Assembly: GCA_028715725.1 (NCBI GenBank)
Contig: JAQURG010000009.1
Span: forward strand, 35,326-99,325
Origin: Methylococcales bacterium
Lineage (GTDB): Bacteria; Pseudomonadota; Gammaproteobacteria; Methylococcales; Methylomonadaceae
Direction of reading: 5' to 3'
DNA: 64,000 nt
The stretch's first letter is position 1. Each line of letters opens with the position of its first letter. Under the pieces are notes generated by a model, which saw only the letters and a list, made by a program, of their open reading frames with translations, was not told where the DNA came from and did not search any database. Below are positions 8,266 through 16,933 of the stretch, one piece after another. The position numbers were made by a program, and so were the translations under genes.

Positions 8266-9948
8266 ATGGCCTATGAGGCTTTACTTAAAACATTGCAAGA
8301 AAGAAATAAACTGTCTGTTTCGGAATTAAAAAAAGTTGAGCGGGTTCAAAAAACCGCAGTGGCGGAAAGTCTGCCTCAGCTATTGGTAAAGCTGGGACTC
8401 TGTTCAGAGCTTGATGTAGCGGATGCGTTTGTCGAATCGGGTCATTTTGAGAAGGTTAAATCGGATCAGTACCCGTTGGAAATGCAACTGCCCGAAAGCG
8501 TATCTTTACGTTTTTTAAAAAATTATCATGCCATTGGCTTAAATAATAGCGCGGATACCATCACTATTACGCTAATGGACCCTGAAGATCAGTTTGTTAT
8601 TGATGCTCTGAGATTGGCGACAGGTAAACAGATCATCCCCAAAGTAGGTTTGCTCTCCGAAATCGATGCGGCGTTAGCGGTGCAGTATGGAGAAGGGCAG
8701 ACACAGGACAAACAGGCCGATGACCTGGCGATGGATGATCTGGGTGAAGAAGATCTGGAGCATTTGAAAGATCTGGCCAGTGAAGCCCCGGTTATTAAAA
8801 TGGTCAATTTGATCATGCAACGGGCTATTGAAACCAGGGCATCAGACATACATATAGAACCCTTTGAGCAAGCTTTGAAAGTCAGGCTGCGCGTGGACGG
8901 CGTTTTGCAGGAGATTGATGCGCCCAACATAAAGTCAACAGCGGCAGTCATTTCGCGCATCAAGATCATGGCTAAACTCAATATAGCCGAACGAAGATTG
9001 CCCCAGGATGGCCGTATTAAAATACAAATGCTAGGCAAAGAGCTGGATTTACGGGTATCAACCATTCCTACGATGTACGGCGAAAGCGTGGTTATCCGTT
9101 TGCTCGATAAGGAAAATACGGTTCTGGATTTTGCTGCACTGGGGTTTGCCGGCCGTCATCTGGAGCAGTTTACCGATGTGTTAGCGCAGCCGCATGGCAT
9201 TATTCTGATCACGGGTCCTACCGGCAGCGGTAAGTCAACAACAATGTATGCAGCATTAAAGCAGCTCAACACCTCGGAGCGAAAAATTATTACTGTTGAA
9301 GACCCCGTAGAATATCAGATGGAAGGGGTTAATCAGATTCAGGCAAAGCCCCAGATCGGATTGACTTTTGCGTCGGCGTTGCGATCTATTGTCCGCCAGG
9401 ACCCGGACGTCATCATGATCGGTGAAATGCGGGATCTGGAAACAGCAAGAATTGCCGTGCAATCAGCACTAACGGGTCACTTGGTATTATCCACTCTGCA
9501 TACCAATGATGCAGCGGGCGGCATCACGCGGTTGCTTGATATGGGGCTGGAGGAATATCTGCTGACCTCTACCGTCAACGGCATATTGGCACAACGTCTG
9601 GTAAGAAAATTATGTCCGGTTTGTAAAGAAGGCTATAAACCGCCGCCTGAGCTTGTTAAAGAACTTCGCTTGAATCGATTTGCGCCTGAAAGCGAGATTG
9701 TTCTATACAAACCGGCCGGTTGTTCCGCCTGTGCGGGCATGGGTTATCGCGGGCGATTGGCTATTATTGAATTTTTGCCGATGACCGATCCTATCCGTAA
9801 ATTAATTATGGCGCACGAGGAAGCAGGCGCTATTCAAAAATTGGCTATTGAAGAAGGCATGGAAACCCTTTATGAAAATGGCCTGGTTAAAGTGATACAG
9901 GGCATTACCACATTGGAAGAAGTATTGCGCGTCACGTCGGAAGCCTGA
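8266..9948 (+). CDS. gspE: Type II secretion / type IV pilus assembly ATPase GspE
   Basis: A 560-residue secretion ATPase that would energise pseudopilus or pilus assembly at the inner membrane. An N-terminal GspE-type domain (about 1-140) is followed by the linker APVIKMVN and ASDIHIEP. Walker A GPTGSGKS is at residues 317-324, the Asp box around TVEDPVEYQ, Walker B at DPDVIMIGEMRD and the His box at LVLSTLHTND. A tetracysteine zinc site is formed by Cys450, Cys453, Cys486 and Cys489, typical of GspE. PilB of type IV pili is the alternative name. gspF follows after 2 bp, but no other secretin or pseudopilin gene is nearby. Confidence 0.85.
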   Translation: MAYEALLKTLQERNKLSVSELKKVERVQKTAVAESLPQLLVKLGLCSELDVADAFVESGHFEKVKSDQYPLEMQLPESVSLRFLKNYHAIGLNNSADTITITLMDPEDQFVIDALRLATGKQIIPKVGLLSEIDAALAVQYGEGQTQDKQADDLAMDDLGEEDLEHLKDLASEAPVIKMVNLIMQRAIETRASDIHIEPFEQALKVRLRVDGVLQEIDAPNIKSTAAVISRIKIMAKLNIAERRLPQDGRIKIQMLGKELDLRVSTIPTMYGESVVIRLLDKENTVLDFAALGFAGRHLEQFTDVLAQPHGIILITGPTGSGKSTTMYAALKQLNTSERKIITVEDPVEYQMEGVNQIQAKPQIGLTFASALRSIVRQDPDVIMIGEMRDLETARIAVQSALTGHLVLSTLHTNDAAGGITRLLDMGLEEYLLTSTVNGILAQRLVRKLCPVCKEGYKPPPELVKELRLNRFAPESEIVLYKPAGCSACAGMGYRGRLAIIEFLPMTDPIRKLIMAHEEAGAIQKLAIEEGMETLYENGLVKVIQGITTLEEVLRVTSEA

Positions 9949-9950
9949 AG

Positions 9951-11168
9951 ATGCCTTTATTTACCTATAAAGCCGTCAACAGCCTGGGTGAAACCGAAGA
10001 AGGACTTAGAGACGCGGTTGATGAACAACTCCTGATTGCAGCTTTGCAGTCGGAAGGTTTTATCCCTATTCGTGTAAAACCCGCCAGCAGCCGGTCTTTT
10101 CTCGGCCTGGGCCTGGGCACGAAACGATCAAAATTATCACGAAAAGACATTGCAATATTGACCGGCGAATTGGCGACCTTATTGGATTCCGGTTTGCCTT
10201 TGGATAAATCATTGCTGATATTGATGGATTTGACTGAAGATAATGAACGGCTAAGCAAGCTGATTGGGCGTATACTGGACAGAGTAAAAAGCGGCTCTTC
10301 ATTAGCTGACGCGATGGAAAAGCAGACGGGTATTTTTACCAAATTTTACTTGAACATGATACGGGCAGGCGAGGCTGGCGGTAGCTTGGGTAATGTATTG
10401 ACGCGCCTGGCCGATTATCTGGAACGATCTCAGGAGTTAAAAGATACTGTCAGTACGGCATTAATCTATCCTGTCATCCTGCTGATAATGTCGTTGGCAT
10501 CCCTGTTTGTGATGCTGACCTTTGTTGTCCCTCAGTTTACTGAGATGTTTGAAAGCGCGGGTAAGGCGCTGCCCGTATCAACCCGGATTGTTGTTGGCAT
10601 GGCGGAATGGCTGCAAAGCTACTGGTGGGCGTTATTGGGCGGTATTATTTTCGTATCCGGCTATATGCGTTTCCAGTTAGCCGATCCAGTAAGAAAGAAA
10701 GTTTGGGACGCTCGTTTTCTGAAGCTGCCGCTGGCGGGAACCATTATTTTAAACAAGGAAACCGCCAACATCAGCCGCACCCTGGGAACCCTGTTGGGCA
10801 ATGGCGTTTCAATATTGTCGGCGCTGGCTATCGTGCGGGAAACTGTCGACAACCTGGTATTAGCGGGCGCCATTCAGGAGGCCGAAGAGCAGTTAAAACA
10901 AGGTAAACATTTATCGGATGTTCTGCTGAAAAAGGGCCTTTTCCCTAAAATGGCCATGCAAATGGTTAAAATGGGCGAAGAAACGGGGCGCCTGGAAGAA
11001 ATGCTGTTACGCGTGGCCACCATATATGACAAACAGCTCAGGGTAGCGATACAGCGAATGCTGGCGTTACTGGAGCCGGCCTTGATAATCACCTTGGGGC
11101 TGATGATCGCCGGCATTATTGTATCGATTTTACTGGCTATATTGAGCGTGAATGATTTGGCCTTTTAG
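9951..11168 (+). CDS. gspF: Type II secretion inner-membrane platform protein GspF
   Basis: A 405-residue polytopic platform protein. It starts MPLFTYKAVNSLGETEEG, the hallmark N-terminus of GspF/PilC, and contains two T2SSF repeats, each about 120 residues (around 65-190 and 270-390). Hydrophobic segments are seen near YPVILLIMSLASLFVMLTF, ALLGGIIFVSGY and, at the C-terminus, ALIITLGLMIAGIIVSILL. It docks GspE to the inner membrane, and its gene begins 2 bp after gspE, so the pair is translationally coupled. PilC is the alternative assignment; the linkage to a GspE with a tetracysteine site favours type II secretion. Confidence 0.87.
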   Translation: MPLFTYKAVNSLGETEEGLRDAVDEQLLIAALQSEGFIPIRVKPASSRSFLGLGLGTKRSKLSRKDIAILTGELATLLDSGLPLDKSLLILMDLTEDNERLSKLIGRILDRVKSGSSLADAMEKQTGIFTKFYLNMIRAGEAGGSLGNVLTRLADYLERSQELKDTVSTALIYPVILLIMSLASLFVMLTFVVPQFTEMFESAGKALPVSTRIVVGMAEWLQSYWWALLGGIIFVSGYMRFQLADPVRKKVWDARFLKLPLAGTIILNKETANISRTLGTLLGNGVSILSALAIVRETVDNLVLAGAIQEAEEQLKQGKHLSDVLLKKGLFPKMAMQMVKMGEETGRLEEMLLRVATIYDKQLRVAIQRMLALLEPALIITLGLMIAGIIVSILLAILSVNDLAF

Positions 11169-11453
11169 CTCAGGTAATCGTCGGGAATAAATGGCAAAAC
11201 CCCGGCCTGATCTGTCGGCTGATATAATATACGGCCGCAACGCTTATTGTGAACTATCTGATTGTTCCTTGTAGCCGGTATTCTGATGCTCTCAACGGCC
11301 AAGTTAGTGATTGGCGCATCTATTTAGAAACTTTAAGAATACTTTAACAAAACGCTTTTAATATTGACTCCGCCCGATAGAAGCTATCGGGAGCGAATGG
11401 CCTGTTACGGCTTAATTCGAAATTTAATATATCCTAATTGCCGGATCAATATC

Positions 11454-12146
11454 ATGAAGCGTAACCACATTTTTAACCGTGCCATAAATCCCACTTATCA
11501 GGAAGTCAACAGAAAAGTCGCTGTTCATGAAGCCGGGCATGCAGCGGCTATTTATTTCGGCAATAAACAAAAACGACTGCCGCCGGTATTTTTTCAGATT
11601 TTTATAACGCCTGTTAATGATGGCTTGCAATCATCCCGGTTTTTAGGCAATCCTGATATTAAATATATCGCCAATATAGACGGAGGCCGCTTAATCCATA
11701 CATTACCCTCCTCGATTGAAGAGGCGACCAGCGGTTTTTCTTCAGAACAGAAGATGGCTTATCAGCAAGCTTTTGAAGCTGATATGATCAATATCCTGGT
11801 TGGGCCTTTGGCGGAAGCAAAATATATTTCGCAGCGGGATGGGTTGCTGATTAACCCTCGTTTCACTTATTTAAATGCCCTGTATTACTTTGGCGGCATT
11901 TCGGATATAGAGTGCATCAACGAGTATCTTAATTGTTTTCTTGCAAATTCAGAGCTTAGGCGGCAAAAAATTGCAGAGTTATTGTGGGCGGCGTTCAGCT
12001 TTATTAATGAAAGATCCAATTGGCGTGCGATTACAGCTCTGGCTGATCATATTGTACGGGAAGACAAAACCATCATGGAGTGTAATGAAATTATCGGCGT
12101 TCTGGAAACCGCTAATCACGGGTCAGCTTTCCAGGCTTTGTTCTAG
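11454..12146 (+). CDS. Peptidase M41-like metalloprotease domain protein
   Basis: A 230-residue protein with VAVHEAGHAAAIYF, giving His25-Glu26-x-x-His29, the zinc motif of M41 (FtsH-type) peptidases. Further on, DMINILVGPLAEAKYI resembles the helix after the M41 motif that carries the third zinc ligand region. No AAA ATPase domain or membrane segment is present, unlike FtsH. I prefer the ATG at 11454 because the longer in-frame start at 11364 would place a perfect hairpin (CCCGATAG / CTATCGGG, 11373-11391) inside the coding region. Substrate and role are unknown; it stands alone and converges with the phospholipid cluster. Confidence 0.65.
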   Translation: MKRNHIFNRAINPTYQEVNRKVAVHEAGHAAAIYFGNKQKRLPPVFFQIFITPVNDGLQSSRFLGNPDIKYIANIDGGRLIHTLPSSIEEATSGFSSEQKMAYQQAFEADMINILVGPLAEAKYISQRDGLLINPRFTYLNALYYFGGISDIECINEYLNCFLANSELRRQKIAELLWAAFSFINERSNWRAITALADHIVREDKTIMECNEIIGVLETANHGSAFQALF

Positions 12147-12230
12147 CAACAATGAGCCTTGCTTAAACTGTGTTTTCTTTTTTATCCTGTCAATCGCTGC
12201 GAAACAGGCGCGGATTTCACTGCAACTGCA

Positions 12231-12827
12231 TTAGCGAGTGCGTTGTTCGGGTCGTTTTATCACATCCCAGACTGAACGCACATTGGATTCGGGTTCGGAC
12301 AAGAGCAGGGTAAGCGCTATTTCTTCGATGGCTGCAAGTATGCAGATCACGGCAGCCATCCGAAACGGCCATACCGGGCCACCCAGAAACAGCACATATA
12401 AGGTAAGGCCCATCGATGCGGCAGCCAGTTTTACTCCCCAGGTATGATAGCTGGTAAATTGGCCGAATTTGCTAAAGCCGGCAGCAGCCGGCAATAGACA
12501 GCTTGCTACAATCAGGCCGACAAAAAAAAGCTCTCTGTGGACGATATCCGGCCATAGCCACCAGCAAGCGGCAGCGATGGTCAGATAGGTGATTACATCC
12601 GCCCAGCTGTCAAGCGTGGCGCCAAACTGGGTGATCTGTCCGGTTAACCGTGCAACCAGTCCATCCAGTAAATCAGTTAAAAAGGCGATGGCTAACAGAC
12701 CCATAAAATCAACTCCATAGCCATGCCATGCCAGCCATAACAAGCCTGGAGCGGCGACAAACCGGAACCCTGTCAGCAAATTGGGTAAGGTTAATCTGGA
12801 CTGTTCAGTGTTCTGTTTGCTGTTCAT
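12231..12827 (-). CDS. CDP-alcohol phosphatidyltransferase
   Basis: A 198-residue membrane enzyme of the CDP-alcohol phosphatidyltransferase family. The complete catalytic signature D-x2-DG-x2-AR-x8-G-x3-D-x3-D is present as Asp52, Asp55-Gly56, Ala59-Arg60, Gly69, Asp73 and Asp77. About six hydrophobic segments are visible. The family transfers a phosphatidyl group from a CDP-activated lipid to an alcohol such as glycerol-3-phosphate, inositol or serine; the acceptor here is unknown. Its start overlaps the end of the EEP gene by 4 bp (ATGA), so they are translationally coupled. The C-terminal tail (EPESNVRSVWDVIKRPEQRTR) is hydrophilic. Confidence 0.85.
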   Translation of the reverse strand: MNSKQNTEQSRLTLPNLLTGFRFVAAPGLLWLAWHGYGVDFMGLLAIAFLTDLLDGLVARLTGQITQFGATLDSWADVITYLTIAAACWWLWPDIVHRELFFVGLIVASCLLPAAAGFSKFGQFTSYHTWGVKLAAASMGLTLYVLFLGGPVWPFRMAAVICILAAIEEIALTLLLSEPESNVRSVWDVIKRPEQRTR

Positions 12828-13576
12828 AAGGTGAATGTAGCGGCAAGAGGCGCATGATCAGAAAGCATGTGCCAGGGTGAATGAGCCAGCCTGTCGCACG
12901 ATACCGGGATCAGGCCGCGATAATAGATACGGTCCATTTGCAAAAAAGGCAACCAGGCAGGAAATGTACGCGCATAATAGCCATGAGCTTGCCGAAAAGC
13001 CTCCTTCAAATCCAGATGGTCATGAAAAAGCCGACTGGCTTGCCTCTGCCAATCGTTAAAATCGCCGGCAATAATCAGGGGCGTATCGTGCGGCACATGA
13101 CTGTCGATACGGTCACATAGTTTTCCTATTTGCTGTCGGCGCTCTTTACCCATCAATCCAAAATGAATACAAACGATATGCACATCCTTGTTGCTTCTGG
13201 GCAGATGAATAACGCCATGCAGAAGACTGCGGCTGGCCCAGGGGAATGGGGATACATTGATATTCTCCCAGCTTTCAAAAGGATATTTGCTTAAAATCGC
13301 ATTACCATGATGGCCGGCATCATAAATGGCATTTTTGCCGTATGCGTAAAACGGCCATACGCCTTCGGCAATAAACTCAAATTGTGAGCGATCAGGCCAA
13401 TCCTCAACTCTTTCTTGATGGCGAAGATGCTTGCCTTGCATCTCTTGTAAAAACAGTAAATCGGCATCAGCCTCTATTAACGCTTCCCGAATCTGATGCA
13501 AAACAAAGTTCCGATTGCCCACGTTAAAACCTTTGTGGATATTGTAGGTTAATACCCGCAACCCTTCCTCTTTCAT
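12824..13576 (-). CDS. Endonuclease/exonuclease/phosphatase (EEP) family protein
   Basis: A 250-residue DNase I-like fold phosphohydrolase. The active-site pieces are in order: TYNIHKG (Asn), LLFLQEMQG (metal-binding Glu), CIHFGLMG (His), IIAGDFNDW (Asp and Asn) and MLSDHAPLA (Asp-His). No signal peptide is visible. In many bacteria an EEP protein of this subtype sits beside cardiolipin synthase or other phospholipid genes; here it is sandwiched between a CDP-alcohol phosphatidyltransferase and a CarS-like gene. That context suggests a phosphoester in lipid metabolism as substrate rather than DNA, as inference. Confidence 0.82.
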   Translation of the reverse strand: MKEEGLRVLTYNIHKGFNVGNRNFVLHQIREALIEADADLLFLQEMQGKHLRHQERVEDWPDRSQFEFIAEGVWPFYAYGKNAIYDAGHHGNAILSKYPFESWENINVSPFPWASRSLLHGVIHLPRSNKDVHIVCIHFGLMGKERRQQIGKLCDRIDSHVPHDTPLIIAGDFNDWQRQASRLFHDHLDLKEAFRQAHGYYARTFPAWLPFLQMDRIYYRGLIPVSCDRLAHSPWHMLSDHAPLAATFTL

Positions 13577-13616
13577 AAATACCTTGAGTGTCTGTGGAGT
13601 TATAAACCTTTTCTAT

Positions 13617-14120
13617 CTAATAAGGCTGATTTCGAATATGCAACCTGTAAAGAACCGGCGATATAAACTCCTCAATTAAGAAAAAAAGCCCAACAATTAT
13701 CATAATGTCAATCGGGTTTAGTGCTAGCGAATCTTTCAACAGCCATAATGGCAATAATGATTCAGGCACTGTATCAAGGCCTCGCGCCCGGCTGCTTTCA
13801 GTACGCATCAACCGGCGTTTGATAAAGCTTGACAGTAAATCCCCAACCATTGCCAGCGCACCCAGCAAGGCGCCTGTCATAGGTTCTACCCCTAAGAAAA
13901 CAGCCGCAGCTGTCGAAAAAAAAACGGCTGAACACACTCCTCGCCAGGTTTTCGCCTTTCCCAGCAAGCGCTGGCCATCACTCAAACTAAGTCCTTTATC
14001 CACCGGCCATGAGTACCGGCTGCCCATGATTTTATTAATAATGACCGGCGTGCCATTGGCAATAACAAGTAATATTAATATTTTAAAAATACAATACCAG
14101 TATGTCGACAGTAAAGGCAT
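13617..14120 (-). CDS. CDP-archaeol synthase (CarS)-like cytidylyltransferase
   Basis: A 167-residue membrane protein of the CDP-archaeol synthase (DUF46/CarS) family, related to CdsA. It has about four hydrophobic segments, KTWRG after the first loop, and the conserved stretch MVGDLLSSFIKRRL followed by SSRARGLDTVPESLLPLW, which corresponds to the nucleotide and metal-binding loop. In archaea the family makes CDP-archaeol from CTP and an unsaturated archaetidic acid. In bacteria the lipid substrate is not known. It is the first gene of a three-gene unit with the EEP and phosphatidyltransferase genes (40 bp gap, then a 4 bp overlap), which suggests supply of a CDP-lipid to the transferase. 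Confidence 0.72.
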   Translation of the reverse strand: MPLLSTYWYCIFKILILLVIANGTPVIINKIMGSRYSWPVDKGLSLSDGQRLLGKAKTWRGVCSAVFFSTAAAVFLGVEPMTGALLGALAMVGDLLSSFIKRRLMRTESSRARGLDTVPESLLPLWLLKDSLALNPIDIMIIVGLFFLIEEFISPVLYRLHIRNQPY

Positions 14121-14449
14121 ACTCTTATCTCTTTATTCAGTTACTAAGGATAATAAAGCCAGAATTTTCTCTAAACACATATTCGGTTAACTTGTTTCCT
14201 ACAAATATTGGCACATAAAAGCCATACCGTAAATGAATTAATAAATTATTGGCAGCCGGCTATAATGTCGATGCCGTCATTTAAGATGGCCCAAAAATAA
14301 TAGATATAGGCACTCTCTTTCAGACCGGTAATAAGCTGTGCATTACGATTATCTTGAATATCACAGTATACTAATATAGCTCCTGCCACGTCCTGATGAC
14401 TAATAAAAACAAACATTCAACCAGGGGCGAGTCTACCTGAGGAGGAGTT
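14121..14449. other. Divergent intergenic region, carS-like / broken oxidase
   Basis: This 329 bp stretch separates two divergent transcripts and must hold their promoters, but no strong sigma-70 pair stands out. It is AT-rich in its left part. The only clear signal is the Shine-Dalgarno GGAGGAG at 14440-14446 immediately before the ATG at 14450. Confidence 0.4.
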
Positions 14450-14689
14450 ATGTCTGATCTTAAAAATTATTCCCGCCGTCGTTTTCTGGCTCAATCAGGC
14501 TTAGGTCTGGCTGCTTTTGCGGGTGTCCCGGGCTTTCTGCAAGCTATGGAAGGCAGCATGCATGGCTTCCAGAAACTGACGCCTAACAAGGCGTCACCCG
14601 ATTTTAAACCCGATGTCGAATTTGATCTGTTTTGCCGGTCAAGCCCTGCGTCAATTCTACCCGGCCAGCAGACAATGGTGCAACAATAG
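14450..14689 (+). pseudogene. Truncated multicopper oxidase (N-terminal fragment)
   Basis: A 79-codon frame beginning with a twin-arginine signal, SRRRFLAQSGLGLAAFAG, followed by a mature start containing SPDFKPDVEFDL and SILPGQQTMVQQ. These match the beginning of bacterial Tat-exported multicopper oxidases just before the first cupredoxin domain. The frame ends at a TAG, and none of the copper-ligand HxH motifs occur downstream. A +1 frame continues for about 30 codons (GRLIKKGPKYRIPFLNP) without recognisable relation. The strong ribosome binding site GGAGGAG suggests a fragment of a once expressed gene. Confidence 0.65.
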
Positions 14690-14832
14690 GCCGCCTTATT
14701 AAAAAAGGCCCGAAATATCGCATACCTTTTTTGAATCCATTGATGCCGGATATTTATGTATACAGTCTATAAATAACCGGGAAGATTTATTCTTCCAAAA
14801 TTTTACCCTGCGATTTAAACTCTGAGGCAGCA

Positions 14833-15192
14833 TTGAAAAAAACAAAATCACAACGCAAAGCCGGTTCCGGAAGCAAAGGATCGGTAATGGACAGTTTTTG
14901 CGCCTGGGATGGCGATATCCTGGTGCTTAATATACTAGGCACACCCAGCGCAAAACACGATGCCATCGGCAAGCCTAAAGGCCATCAGCTCAAAGTGAGC
15001 GTTACCGCCCCGCCGGTAGGCGGAAGAGCAACGGATCACATGGTTCGGTTCCTGGCAAAAGAATTCGGCGTGACAGCCAATGATGTTGAGGTTGTATTTG
15101 GCCGATTCAATATCAATAAACAACTGCGCATCAAGTCGCCCAGAAATCTACCTTCAGTGGTCAGCAAACAGTTATCCCAAGCAGTCGGCTAA
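14833..15192 (+). CDS. yggU: YggU/DUF167 family protein
   Basis: A 119-residue protein of the UPF0235/DUF167 family (YggU in E. coli). Diagnostic segments are LKVSVTAPPVGGRATDHMVRFLAKEFGV and the basic C-terminal strand NKQLRIKSPRN. The family is small and its biochemical function is unsettled. The reading frame can start at the TTG at 14833, which has GAGG well placed upstream, or at the ATG at 14887, which fits the usual family length of about 95-100 residues better. The N-terminal Lys-rich stretch is therefore uncertain. Confidence 0.8.
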   Translation: MKKTKSQRKAGSGSKGSVMDSFCAWDGDILVLNILGTPSAKHDAIGKPKGHQLKVSVTAPPVGGRATDHMVRFLAKEFGVTANDVEVVFGRFNINKQLRIKSPRNLPSVVSKQLSQAVG

Positions 15193-15292
15193 ACATACGA
15201 TCCGTAAAATACCGGGCGATGGCGTATCGCGCAATAGAATCAATGAAGAAGTTCACATTTATGTGTTTCAGCCATCCCTGATGACGTGCTTT

Positions 15293-15332
15293 CTACGATA
15301 GCTCCTGATCTTCAGATTGGGAGCTATCGTAG
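15293..15332. terminator. Perfect 13-bp hairpin between convergent genes
   Basis: CTACGATAGCTCC at 15293-15305 is exactly complementary to GGAGCTATCGTAG at 15320-15332 with a 14-base loop. It lies between the YggU gene (plus) and the di-haem cytochrome gene (minus), both ending toward it. The following TGTTGTTTCT is T-rich but not a classic U-tract. A bidirectional terminator is the most economical reading. Confidence 0.6.
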
Positions 15333-15385
15333 CTGTTGTTTCTATCCGGGCATTTGTCGCGGCGACTTGCTACCCAGCGTGTAAC

Positions 15386-16933
15386 TTATAGCTGGCGCAT
15401 AAACGCCACAAGATCTTGCTTCTCCTGTGCATTAAGTTTGAGTTGCAGGACGATGTTGAAGAACTCCACGGTATCTTCCAGCGTCAGTGCACGGCCGTCA
15501 TGCAAATAAGGCGGGGAGTCCTTGATGCCTCGCAGCGTGAAGGTCTTGATTGCGCCATCGCCCGGCTCGTCCTTCAGGAAACGCTCAAGATGCAAGTCAT
15601 GCATTTGGTGGTCGAGATAGGCCGGCGGCATATGGCAGTTTGAGCATTGCCCTTTGCCGAAGAAGACTTTTTCGCCGCGCGCCTCGCTTTCGGTAGCTTT
15701 GGCCAGATCGAGTTTACCGGTGGCCGGGTCGAGCTTGGGCGCGGGAGGGAAGTCGAGCATGTTCTGCAATTGCGCCATATGGCTGACCTGGATGCGGTCC
15801 AGGACATTCATGCCCTTCTTCATTGCATGAATCGGGTCGCCGTTGAAATAGGCGGTGCGCTGTTCAAACTCGGTAAAGTCCTCGATCGAACGAAGGCTGC
15901 GCTTGGAACTGTGAATCTGCTGGTTGAACACGCCTCTAAGGCTCGTCGTGTCAAGCCGGAAACGGCGTTCCTGCGGCCTGATGTCGGGACTCAAGTGGAA
16001 CTGCCCGGTGGTATGGCCGTTAATATGGCAATCAAAACAAGTGACCCCGAGGCTGGGGTCTTTACTTTTGCGGTCGTCGGTCGGGTTAAATTCCTCTTGA
16101 GGGAATGGCGTCAGCAACAGCCTTAACCCGTCGAGTTGCACCGGCGTCAGTATATCCTTGAACAAGCGGTAGTAATTGTTGATCGAGACAACTTCGCCTC
16201 GCGACACATCGCCCAGCTCGGGCCGATTGTTCAGGAATATCGCCGGCGGAAACTCCGGCAGAAAGGCTTCAGGCAGATCGAAATCCACGTCAAAACGCTC
16301 CAGCCGCGGGAACATGTCGATCTGCATTTTGGGGAACACCTGGCCGCCATTCGCTTGCAACGGGTGAGGCAGCGAAGGATAAGGAAATATTCCCTGTTTC
16401 TTTATATCTTCCGGACTCATCCCGGCAAGTTCATCCCAGGTTACCCCACTGGATAATCGGGCCGTAGGACCTACCGCCAAGGGCTTGCCTCGAGACATGG
16501 CCACATTCGGGTCGAGCTTGGCCGTAAGGTTATAGCGCTGTTCCAATAACTCTTTCTGCGCCGCCATTACCTTGGTTTTACCCGCAATCTCTTTTTTCAT
16601 GATGTCTTCGGGCTTTTGAAATGGCTGGTCCGCATTTAAAGGATCGCGATAGAAATCAAAGCCCGATATTTTGCCTTCCTTCGGCTGGTCATTGAAAGCC
16701 GGCGATGAGGGCGAGGCGCTCTGTGCTTTGAACAGATCTGAGCGGTCATGCTCGTTCTTCTTCTGCTCGGGCCTTTCGCTACGGACGCTACGCGGTGTTT
16801 GCGCGTCGGCGACAGCGTCGTTAACACGCTTGCCCGATGTTTCGGCAAACGCGGCTATAGAAGTGCCTAAAAATATGCCGAATGCTATTTTTGCCATTTT
16901 TTTAAGACAGGCAAATGATGGGTTAGCTGTCAT
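15386..16933 (-). CDS. Di-haem cytochrome c peroxidase-like protein
   Basis: A 515-residue periplasmic protein with two c-type haem sites, CFDCH at about 299-303 and CSNCH at about 430-434. A signal segment (KIAFGIFLGTSIAAFA) precedes a long N-terminal region of about 250 residues without cysteines. The haem part carries RGVFNQQIHSSKR and TLRGIKDSPPYLHDGRALTLEDTVEFFN, as in the C-terminal half of bacterial di-haem peroxidases/MauG-like proteins. I chose the ATG at 16931-16933 because AAAGGA stands 8 bp upstream; the longer start at 16978 would overlap the previous gene by 56 bp. It is the third gene of the OBAP operon and probably reduces peroxide or oxidises a partner. Confidence 0.78.
   Translation of the reverse strand: MTANPSFACLKKMAKIAFGIFLGTSIAAFAETSGKRVNDAVADAQTPRSVRSERPEQKKNEHDRSDLFKAQSASPSSPAFNDQPKEGKISGFDFYRDPLNADQPFQKPEDIMKKEIAGKTKVMAAQKELLEQRYNLTAKLDPNVAMSRGKPLAVGPTARLSSGVTWDELAGMSPEDIKKQGIFPYPSLPHPLQANGGQVFPKMQIDMFPRLERFDVDFDLPEAFLPEFPPAIFLNNRPELGDVSRGEVVSINNYYRLFKDILTPVQLDGLRLLLTPFPQEEFNPTDDRKSKDPSLGVTCFDCHINGHTTGQFHLSPDIRPQERRFRLDTTSLRGVFNQQIHSSKRSLRSIEDFTEFEQRTAYFNGDPIHAMKKGMNVLDRIQVSHMAQLQNMLDFPPAPKLDPATGKLDLAKATESEARGEKVFFGKGQCSNCHMPPAYLDHQMHDLHLERFLKDEPGDGAIKTFTLRGIKDSPPYLHDGRALTLEDTVEFFNIVLQLKLNAQEKQDLVAFMRQL

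Noticed and set aside
11364..11453. Upstream extension of the M41-like gene to an earlier ATG
   Set aside because: The extension carries a perfect hairpin (CCCGATAG/CTATCGGG) and no family-like sequence; the later ATG is more likely.
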